The notes under the pieces were generated by a model that saw nothing but the letters and a program-made list of their open reading frames with translations, did not search any database and was not told where the DNA came from. The position numbers and the translations under genes are program-made. From CAYQAJ01 sp964415245 (GTDB lineage: Bacteria; Planctomycetota; Planctomycetia; Pirellulales; Pirellulaceae), in assembly GCA_964415245.1 (NCBI GenBank), contig CAYQAJ010000055.1, positions 1 through 22,366 on the forward strand: DNA of 22,366 nt, written 5' to 3'. This document shows, piece by piece, positions 8,074 through 15,089 of the stretch (position 1 is its first letter; the number at the start of each line of letters is the position of its first letter).

Positions 8074-11000
8074 ATGAACGAAGAGTCGCTCTTCGCTGCG
8101 GCACTCGAAACGGGCAGCCCAGGCGAACGCGTCGCGTTGTTGGAAAAGGAATGCGCCGGCGACGTGGCGCTGCGCCAGCGAGTCGAGGCGTTGCTTCGCT
8201 CGCATGAGAAGACCGACTTCCTGCGGACACCCGCGGTGCAGGTCGCGGCCGCGGAGATTCTGGCGACGCAGGTCGATCCCCCGGAGGGCGAGGACGGTGC
8301 GGCCGACCGGGGCAATCCGGCCGACGAAGATCACGCAGCCGCGCTGGGGATTCTCTCCCCCTCCGACAAGCCCGGCTCGCTGGGCCGACTGGGCCACTAC
8401 GAGGTTCAGGAAGAAATCGGCCGCGGCGGAATGGGAGTAGTGCTGCGGGCCTGGGACGAGAGGCTGCACCGCGTCGTGGCCATCAAGGTGATGGCGAAGC
8501 ATTTGGCCACCAGCGCCACCGCCCGTCGTCGCTTCATGCGCGAGGCGCAGGCCGCCGCGGCCGTCAGCCACGACCACATCGTCACCATTCATGCGGTCGA
8601 GGAGGTCGACGGTCTGCCCTATATCGCCATGCAGTACGTCGACGGCGTGTCGCTTTCCGAGCGGATTGAGCGCGACGGTCCCCTCGCCGTGCAAGAGATT
8701 CTGCGCATCGGCATGCAGACGGCGGCCGGACTTTCGGCCGCCCACGGCCAGGGTGTTATCCACCGCGATATCAAGCCGGGCAACATCCTGCTGGAAAACG
8801 GTGTCGAGCGGGTCAAGATCACCGACTTCGGTCTGGCCAGGGCTGCAGCCGACGCCTACTTGACGCAGACCGGCGTCGTCGTGGGCACTCCCTGGTACAT
8901 GGCGCCCGAGCAGGCCCGCGGAGAACACTTGGATCACCGGGCGGACCTGTTCAGCCTAGGCAGCGTGCTGTACGCCGCGTGCACCGGCCGGTCTCCCTTT
9001 CGTGCAGACGGCACTATGGCGGTGCTGAAGCGCGTTTGCGAGGATGCGCCGCGGCCGATCCGCGAGATCAATCCCGACATCCCCGACTACCTCGTGGCGA
9101 TTATCGAGAAGCTGTTGGCCAAGGACCCGGCCGAGCGCTATCAGTCAGCGGCCGAGGTGGCGGAGCTGCTGGGCAAGCATCTGGCCCACGTGCAGCACCC
9201 CTCGGTGATGCCGCTGCCGATGTCGAAGAAGCCGCCCGCAGCGCCCCGCAAGCAATCGCGCCGCCGCTGGGCCGTGACTGCTGCCGCCATTTTGCTCTTC
9301 CTTGTCGTCGGTATTTCCCTGAGCGAAGCCACCGGCTTCACGCACGTGACGGAATTCGTGGCCACGGTGCTCCGCATTCGCACGCCTGACGGCGTGCTCG
9401 TGGTCGAAGTCGGCGATCCGCAGGTGCAGGTGACGATCGAAGGGGACGGCGGCCTGGTGATCACCGGCGCCGGCGCCCAGGAAGTTCGTCTACGTCCAGG
9501 CAGCTATCACGTGCATGCAATCAAGGACGGCCAGCCCGTGCGCCTCGATCGCGAGTTGGTCACCATTACACGCGGCGGCAAACAGGTGGTCAAAATCTCC
9601 CTTCAGGCCGCAGACCAAACGCAAATTGCGCGGCTAGATGGCGCGGGTAACAAGTCCATTCCGAAAGGCGCCATCACCGAAGTCCGCCGCTTTGAGGGGG
9701 ACGACTACGAAGTGAATGGCGTGGCGTTCTCTCGTGACGGTGGCTACGTGATATCTGCGCAAGCGGGCACTCCGTCCATTCTTGTATGGGATGCAACCAG
9801 CGAACGGCGCCTATTCACGTTTGGTGAGAACGGCAACGCAGACAGTCGTGGCATTGCAGTCTCCAAGGACGGCCAATCCCTCGCTTCGACCGAGGTCAGT
9901 CAGGAGGGCTTTCTTATCCATCTTTGGAACCTGCGGACCCGTGAACACATTCGAACACTGCGCGGCCATTCGAGCCATGTGACGGCCATGGCGTTCTCGC
10001 CCGATGGCCGGTTCTTCGCATCCGGAGGCATGGACAACACGCTGATAATTTGGGACCTGGAAACCGGCGAGGAGCTTCACCGCTGTTCATCGCCAGGCCC
10101 GCCCAACCCCGATTTCCCTCAGGAAGCGTGGGTGCTGGATGTCGCGTTTACCAGCGACGGTCGTTACATTCTGGCTGCGCACCGTGCCGACGGGGTCATT
10201 GTGTGGGATGCCAAGACGGGTCAAATCGTTCGTCGGTTTGAAGGAACCAAGGGAGAAGAATGGACCGTCGCCGTCTCGCCGGACGATCTCCTCGCTGCGT
10301 CGGCAGGCTGGGACTCGGATGCAGGCGCGGGAATCATACGGCTGTGGGACGTAAGCAGCGGCCGACAGGTGGCGGAACTAGCGGGACACACTAGTTTGGT
10401 GCGGACCGTTCGTTTCTCGCCAGACGGTCGACACCTCGCCTCCGGTAGTCAGGACCACACGCTGCGGGTGTGGAACGTCGCCGATGGTCGCGAGGTATGT
10501 CGCGTGGAGGATGAAACGCAGTATCCCATGTATGTGGAGTTTTCGCCGACCGGCCGAGAGGTCGTTTCTGGCGGCGGCTGGCAAGAGACAGGCGACTGCG
10601 ACGTCCATCTCTGGCGGCTGCCGCAGTGCGTGTGGCCGAAGGAATCGGCAGCGATCGCCGAGCCGAGCGCGTTCGTGCTTATCGGCGGCAAGAGCGTCGC
10701 GGAGCGCAAGTTCGACACGCTGGCTGAGGCGGTAGTCCGAGCCAGCGACGGGGACACCATCGAAATTCGCGGCAACGGGCCCTTTATCAGCCAACCGATC
10801 AACATTGGGAATCAGGCCCTCACAATCCGGGCGGGGAAGGGCTTCCGGCCGGCCCTCCGGCTCAGTTTGGAGGGTCTGACGAGTGAGGAGGCACTCCTGT
10901 GGGCCCACGGTCCGCTGGTGCTCGAAGGTCTGGAATTTGAGCGCACGGGACAGGAGCGGCTGCCGGGCGACGACCCCCGCGCCGTCCGCATCGAGTATGG

Positions 11001-11856
11001 GGTGCCCGTACACATCGCCAACTGCCGGTTCCTCATGCCGGACACGGTCCACGTCATTTCCAGCGGCTCGACGGAACTGCGCAACTGCGAGTTCCTCGGC
11101 GGCCATGCGGTCATGTACGTGCTGCCGACCGAGGGGGAACTGATTGTCGACAATTGCGTCCAGGTCGGAGCGATAGTGAACCTCCAGAACTTTCCGACCG
11201 ACGCAGAGAAGGTTACCGTCCGCCTCACCCACAACACCGTGCTCGCGGATCCCTTGCATGTGAGCCTCAATCGGTTGCCGAAGGTTGTGGTCGACAGGGC
11301 CGTCGAAGTGACGGCAATCGGAAACGTCTTTGTCGGACAGTCGGAAGTCTTTTTCCTGAACCAGACCCAACTCCTCGACCCGGCTATTCTCAGCGAGCCG
11401 GATGAGGCGGAGGCTTTCGTGGCGAAGTACTTCGCATGGCAGGGGCAGCGAAACTTGTACCCCGATGGCGCTGAGCTCCTTGGCTGTGACGACGGGATGA
11501 ATCTACTTACGCCGACGCGCGATTTTAAGAGTCTGGAAACCTGGAAACAGTTTTGGGCAAGTCCGGAAGTTGGCAGTCTGCAGGGTCGACCCCGATTCCG
11601 GGGCGGAGATCTGCTGGCCAGGCTGGCGACGCGACCCGAGGATTTGACCCTTGATGACTTCCGCCTCCGTGCCGACAGCCTCGGCTACCGCGCCGGACCG
11701 GACGGCAAGGACCTCGGCGCCGATATCGACCTGGTCGGCCCGGGCGAAGCCTACGAGCGCTGGAAGCAAACGCCCGAGTATCAAGAGTGGCTCAAGGAAA
11801 CCGGGCAACTGGTCAGCGACGCGGACGAGCAGGTGCGCAACGGCCAGTCGCCTTAG
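8074..11856 (+). CDS. Membrane Ser/Thr kinase with WD40 and beta-helix-like domains
   Basis: This protein has 1260 residues. Residues 1-50 match the short helical N-terminus of sigma-linked planctomycete kinases. The kinase domain (about 107-370) has GRGGMG (116-121), Lys138 in VAIKV, HRDIKPGN (HRD 230-232), DFG (251-253) and GTPWYMAPEQ (271-280), all intact. A basic stretch precedes one membrane helix (about 399-417). Then comes a beta-rich segment (about 430-512) seen after the helix in many planctomycete kinases. WD40-like units follow to about 850, for example GHSSHVTAMAFSPDGRFFASG-x-D-x-I-x-IWD and GHTSLVRTVRFSPDGRHLASGSQDHTLRVW. Residues about 868-1100 look like a right-handed beta-helix: FDTLAEAVVRASDGDTIEIRG, then repeated short strands such as GLEFER, NCRFLM, NCEFLGG and NTVLAD. 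The kinase should be cytoplasmic and the rest outside. It lies just downstream of the sigma factor. The ligand is unknown. Confidence 0.9.
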   Translation: MNEESLFAAALETGSPGERVALLEKECAGDVALRQRVEALLRSHEKTDFLRTPAVQVAAAEILATQVDPPEGEDGAADRGNPADEDHAAALGILSPSDKPGSLGRLGHYEVQEEIGRGGMGVVLRAWDERLHRVVAIKVMAKHLATSATARRRFMREAQAAAAVSHDHIVTIHAVEEVDGLPYIAMQYVDGVSLSERIERDGPLAVQEILRIGMQTAAGLSAAHGQGVIHRDIKPGNILLENGVERVKITDFGLARAAADAYLTQTGVVVGTPWYMAPEQARGEHLDHRADLFSLGSVLYAACTGRSPFRADGTMAVLKRVCEDAPRPIREINPDIPDYLVAIIEKLLAKDPAERYQSAAEVAELLGKHLAHVQHPSVMPLPMSKKPPAAPRKQSRRRWAVTAAAILLFLVVGISLSEATGFTHVTEFVATVLRIRTPDGVLVVEVGDPQVQVTIEGDGGLVITGAGAQEVRLRPGSYHVHAIKDGQPVRLDRELVTITRGGKQVVKISLQAADQTQIARLDGAGNKSIPKGAITEVRRFEGDDYEVNGVAFSRDGGYVISAQAGTPSILVWDATSERRLFTFGENGNADSRGIAVSKDGQSLASTEVSQEGFLIHLWNLRTREHIRTLRGHSSHVTAMAFSPDGRFFASGGMDNTLIIWDLETGEELHRCSSPGPPNPDFPQEAWVLDVAFTSDGRYILAAHRADGVIVWDAKTGQIVRRFEGTKGEEWTVAVSPDDLLAASAGWDSDAGAGIIRLWDVSSGRQVAELAGHTSLVRTVRFSPDGRHLASGSQDHTLRVWNVADGREVCRVEDETQYPMYVEFSPTGREVVSGGGWQETGDCDVHLWRLPQCVWPKESAAIAEPSAFVLIGGKSVAERKFDTLAEAVVRASDGDTIEIRGNGPFISQPINIGNQALTIRAGKGFRPALRLSLEGLTSEEALLWAHGPLVLEGLEFERTGQERLPGDDPRAVRIEYGVPVHIANCRFLMPDTVHVISSGSTELRNCEFLGGHAVMYVLPTEGELIVDNCVQVGAIVNLQNFPTDAEKVTVRLTHNTVLADPLHVSLNRLPKVVVDRAVEVTAIGNVFVGQSEVFFLNQTQLLDPAILSEPDEAEAFVAKYFAWQGQRNLYPDGAELLGCDDGMNLLTPTRDFKSLETWKQFWASPEVGSLQGRPRFRGGDLLARLATRPEDLTLDDFRLRADSLGYRAGPDGKDLGADIDLVGPGEAYERWKQTPEYQEWLKETGQLVSDADEQVRNGQSP

Positions 11857-11997
11857 GCCCCTCAGGAATAACCTGGCACATCGAACTTGGGTTAGCCGTT
11901 GAGCGACCAAATAGGAAGCGGCTGGTTGGATCGCGTATCGAACGCGCATTGGTCGCAACGTGACGGGATGTGTGGGTATCGCGCCTTCACCGGCCGC
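11857..11997. other. Convergent intergenic region between two kinases
   Basis: These 141 bp separate two convergent stops. The words gcgaccaa (11903-11910) and ttggtcgc (11949-11956) form an 8-bp inverted repeat with a 38-base loop that could end transcription from either side. There is no T-run beside it, so the role is uncertain. Confidence 0.3.
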
Positions 11998-13554
11998 TTA
12001 TTCCAGGTTCAGCCGCCGCAGCTTGACGGCGAACCATTTGTTGAACAGGCCCTCGCGCACGGGGAGTTTATTCTCGTAGATCACCATCGTGCAGTGATCG
12101 TCGGCGTCGCGGCGGGGCATCTTTCGCTTCACCGCGAAGTCGACGATCTCCTTGAATTCCTGTTGGTCGATGGCGCCGTCGTTGTCGACCGCGGTTTGCA
12201 GCAGCGTGGCGAGCTGCTGTTCGAGCGCCTTTTGCCGCGTCCAGGCGCGGATGTCGCACAAGCGGCTCAGGGTCGACTCGATGTCGGCCAGATCGAGCTC
12301 CAGCGCGCCCCCCTTGCGAAAGATCTCGTGCTCTTCTTGCTGCGAAATGAAATGATCCGGCCCGCCGCACCCGTCGATGAACTTCTCGAGCGACGCGGTC
12401 GCCTTACGCTTGGCCAGGTCGACGGTCGAAGGCATGTCGTCAGGCTCAGGCAACCGCAGTCCATCGTGCGTCGTAACGTCGTGCGTGCTGGGCATGGTGA
12501 CCGAAGCGTCGAGCAGGCCGCTCTGGATCAGATTTTCGATCGCGGCAACCACGTCGCTCATCGATTGGTAGCGGTCCCGCGGCTGCTTGGCGATCATCCG
12601 CAGCAGCAGCTTGTCGACCGCCTGCGGCACTTCGGGCCGGACTTCGAGGATCGAAGGAACGTCGTCGCCCCGGTGGGCGAAGATTTTCTCCACGACCGAG
12701 TCGCCGCCGTACACCGGCCGGCCCGCCAACAGAAAGTACAGCGAGCAGCCCAGGCTATAGATGTCCGACCGCGCGTCGGCGTTGCTCACGTTCGACGCCT
12801 GCTCCGGCGCCATGAAATCGACCGTGCCCATGATGACGCCCGCCTGCGTAAGCTCGGCCTGCGTGGCGCGGTCTTCTCCTTCTCGCACGGTGGAGGAAAA
12901 TCGGGCGATGCCCATGTCGAGGATTTTCACCACGCCGCGGCGGTCCAGCAGCAAATTGGCCGGCTTGATGTCACGGTGGATGATGCCTTGCTCATGAGCG
13001 AACTGCAATCCGCGGGCGGCCTGCAAAACGCAGTCGACGGCCATGGAAACCGACAGCGGCGCCTTGCGTGCCAAGCGGGCCAGGTCCGTGCCGTCGACGA
13101 ATTCCATGGCCAGAAAGTGGATGCCGTTGCACTCATCGGCGTCGTAGGCGGTAACGACGTTGGGGTGCATGAGCCGCCCCGCCGCCCTGGCCTCGCGGTG
13201 AAAGCGCTGCACCGCCTCCTCGGACTGAAGCGCCCCTTTGTGCAAAAGCTTGAGGGCGACCAGGCGCTCCATGCGGCGGTGCAGCGCCTTGAATACCCGC
13301 CCCATGCCCCCTTCGCCGATCAGCGACAGGATCACGTAATTGCCCAGCACCAGCTCGTTGAGATTCCGATCCAACAGCGAAGCCGCCTGGTGATCGGTGA
13401 GCTTTTCCTGCCGCAGCAGCTCGGCCACCACCTCGGGGCCGTCGGTCGGGCAGTCGCGAGCCGATAGCGTCGCCAGCGCGGCATGCACGTCGTCGGTCGC
13501 GACGATGCCGCACTGGCCGATCAAGTCGAGAAGTTCGTCAACGGTGAGGGTCAT
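11998..13554 (-). CDS. Soluble Ser/Thr protein kinase with EF-hand-like C-terminal motif
   Basis: The protein has 518 residues from the ATG at 13554; an upstream ATG at 13656 adds residues with no family match. The N-terminal 70 residues and the GNYVILSLIGEGGMGRVFKALHRRM-type entry are closely similar in pattern to the LRR kinase at 5262-6910, suggesting paralogues. Kinase motifs are EGGMG (81-85), Lys102 in VALKLL, HRDIKPAN (HRD 193-195), DMG in place of DFG (213-215) and GTVDFMAPEQ. Asp213 is retained, so activity is likely. After a linker (about 345-390), the C-terminal region holds DNDGAIDQQEF (457-467), which fits the D-x-D-G-x-I-x3-E part of an EF-hand loop, although only one such loop is clear. 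No membrane helix is seen, so it is probably cytoplasmic. It converges on the WD40 kinase gene. Calcium binding is a hypothesis. Confidence 0.9.
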   Translation of the reverse strand: MTLTVDELLDLIGQCGIVATDDVHAALATLSARDCPTDGPEVVAELLRQEKLTDHQAASLLDRNLNELVLGNYVILSLIGEGGMGRVFKALHRRMERLVALKLLHKGALQSEEAVQRFHREARAAGRLMHPNVVTAYDADECNGIHFLAMEFVDGTDLARLARKAPLSVSMAVDCVLQAARGLQFAHEQGIIHRDIKPANLLLDRRGVVKILDMGIARFSSTVREGEDRATQAELTQAGVIMGTVDFMAPEQASNVSNADARSDIYSLGCSLYFLLAGRPVYGGDSVVEKIFAHRGDDVPSILEVRPEVPQAVDKLLLRMIAKQPRDRYQSMSDVVAAIENLIQSGLLDASVTMPSTHDVTTHDGLRLPEPDDMPSTVDLAKRKATASLEKFIDGCGGPDHFISQQEEHEIFRKGGALELDLADIESTLSRLCDIRAWTRQKALEQQLATLLQTAVDNDGAIDQQEFKEIVDFAVKRKMPRRDADDHCTMVIYENKLPVREGLFNKWFAVKLRRLNLE

Positions 13555-13855
13555 GGTGGGGGCTGGATGGGTGTGAGGGATGATTATAGCACGCGACTCG
13601 CCGCGAGAAACGGCTTGCCGGAAGCATCGCAGAGCAGGATGCGGCAGACGCGGCAACAGCGCGCAGGCGCGCCGACTCGCCGCACATGATAATCACCAAA
13701 GCCGGCTGCACGGCGACAGGCGGCAGAAGCGATTCGCGAAAAACGCCGCAGCGAATCGAGAAACCGCGGCGGAGCCGCGCACGCACTGCGTGCCGAGACA
13801 GAGCCTCGGCACGAGACAATGGCAAGCTGGCCGCTTCCCCCCACGGCAGCGGCTG
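13555..13855. other. Intergenic region upstream of the third kinase
   Basis: These 301 bp lie between the kinase start at 13554 and the stop of the secreted protein at 13856, both on the minus strand. They should contain the kinase promoter. Apart from the hairpin at 13789-13813 and an adjoining gcacgca/tgcgtgc palindrome, I see no further feature and no credible small gene. Confidence 0.5.
13789..13813 (-). terminator. Hairpin repeat after the secreted Gly-rich protein gene
   Basis: Arms cgtgccgag (13789-13797) and ctcggcacg (13805-13813) pair over 9 bp with the loop acagagc. It begins about 42 nt after the stop of the gene on the minus strand and could end its transcript. No T-run follows. 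The same loop sequence occurs in a hairpin at 15049-15065, so this is probably a dispersed repeat family rather than a simple terminator. Confidence 0.5.
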
Positions 13856-14854
13856 CTACTTGCCTTCCAGCCGCTTGAGACGCGCCAGCAGCTCTTGTCG
13901 GGTTTCGCCCGAAGCCCGCGATGCTGCCTGGCGGTAGAAGATTTTCGCCACGCCGAGTTGACCGTCGGCCTCGGCTTCCTGGCCTTTGCGAGCCAGTTCG
14001 GCGGCTTCGTCGTTGCGCTTCGCTTCGTCGGCCGAAACTTGAGCCGCGCGCTGCCGGCGGATTTCGGCGACCGACGTGTCGGCCCGACCGGCCGTGCTTT
14101 GCCGAGCGGCCTGGAGCTGCAAATCGAGCGGGGCGTCATCCGCAATGCGCAGGGCTTCGTCATGACCCGATGCGCCCGTGCCAGATGCTCCGCCAGCGCT
14201 CGCGCCCGAACTTCCACTACGCTCTCCCTGCGCAATGCGCGCGAGGCGTTCGCGCAACGGGCTGGTTACGGTCGCTGGTGCGGCGGGATACACGCTTCTC
14301 GGATCGAATCCCCCCACGACCGGAATAATACCGGTCACAAACGGCGTCTGACTGCTATCGGAAAAGAATCCGCCGCCGCCGTTGGGAACCACGACCATCG
14401 GCGTCTGCGATACGATGCTGCGATCGCTCCCGTGGGCCGCTTCCAGATTGAAGAACATGCCTCCACCGTTGCCGCGGACCGCGAAGCCCATTCGCGCGGC
14501 GCTGCCGGGATCGAATCCGCCGAACGCAGGTATCGTGGAGCCGAACCCATTCTGACGAAACGCCAAGCCGCCCGGATTGAACGCGCCGTTGGGCAAGAGG
14601 CCGACGACCGCCGACGGACCGCCATCATCACCGGGCATGAAGCGTGCGACGTTGATATTGAACCCGAACCCGACGCCGATCCGCTCAAAAAAGCTGTCGT
14701 TGGCTGCGCCAAACGGGGTGGCGATCTTCGAGTACTGCGCGTGCAGAGTGCTGGCAGGAAGAATCGCCACGATCATCGCGGCCGCAAGAAGCCAACACAT
14801 CGGCCGGCAATACGCCAATCGACGCATTTCTCGCGCAAGTTGCCTGCCTGGCAT
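13856..14854 (-). CDS. Secreted Gly-rich planctomycete protein of unknown function
   Basis: The protein has 332 residues. The start at 14854 is preferred over 14827 because GGAG lies 7 nt before it. Residues 1-39 are a signal peptide: Arg-rich start, hydrophobic core WLLAAAMIVAILPA, and a cleavage site after LHA before QYS. Residues 40-190 are rich in Gly, Phe, Asn and Pro and include two similar GGFDP-containing stretches (FGGFDPGSAARMGF near 111 and VVGGFDPRSVYP near 180). A Ser/Gly/Ala linker (about 212-230) leads to a charged helical C-terminus (about 262-330), which ends in a TPR-like AKIFYRQAASRASGETRQELLARLKRLEGK pattern. I do not know its function. A role in the cell envelope is possible. 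It lies downstream of the FhcA-like gene on the same strand, separated by 235 bp. Confidence 0.75.
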   Translation of the reverse strand: MPGRQLAREMRRLAYCRPMCWLLAAAMIVAILPASTLHAQYSKIATPFGAANDSFFERIGVGFGFNINVARFMPGDDGGPSAVVGLLPNGAFNPGGLAFRQNGFGSTIPAFGGFDPGSAARMGFAVRGNGGGMFFNLEAAHGSDRSIVSQTPMVVVPNGGGGFFSDSSQTPFVTGIIPVVGGFDPRSVYPAAPATVTSPLRERLARIAQGERSGSSGASAGGASGTGASGHDEALRIADDAPLDLQLQAARQSTAGRADTSVAEIRRQRAAQVSADEAKRNDEAAELARKGQEAEADGQLGVAKIFYRQAASRASGETRQELLARLKRLEGK

Positions 14855-14997
14855 GTTCGCGCTCCATAGTGTCCGGGCCGAACCGCCGGTGCGACTCGGC
14901 CAATCGCCAATAGCAGCCGTCAAGAATTGAGTGCCCGTGCTCCTGCCGGCCCCCGTATTGTAGAGGTTTAGCGCAAAGCAAGTCAAGAAACGCCTGG

Positions 14998-15069
14998 GTG
15001 CCACTGGCTCTGCCAGTGCTTGCAGGCGCGAAGTACGGCCGTTCCCAGCACGGACAGAGCCCGTGGCAC
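14998..15069. repeat. Compound palindromic repeat downstream of fhcA
   Basis: Two hairpins lie inside an outer pair. The first has arms cactggc (15002-15008) and gccagtg (15012-15018) around tct. The second has cacgg (15049-15053) and ccgtg (15061-15065) around acagagc. The outer words gtgcca (14998-15003) and tggcac (15064-15069) are also complementary. The element starts about 20 nt after the FhcA-like stop on the minus strand, so it may end or protect that transcript. The design is typical of dispersed REP-like elements of planctomycetes. Confidence 0.6.
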
Positions 15070-15089
15070 ACGCGTTGCAAACGGCGACG

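Noticed and set aside
7402..8937. Long open frame on the - strand opposite the sigma factor and kinase
   Set aside because: It overlaps two genes with clear family motifs and its translation has no domain pattern.
11899..13467. Long open frame on the + strand (over 500 codons) opposite the third kinase
   Set aside because: It is fully antisense to a kinase with all catalytic motifs. Its product is rich in Arg, His and Gln with no recognisable domain, a usual shadow of GC-rich genes.
13580..14869. 429-codon open frame on the + strand opposite the secreted protein
   Set aside because: The minus-strand gene has a signal peptide and a good ribosome binding site; the plus-strand product is Arg/Ala-rich without a family resemblance.
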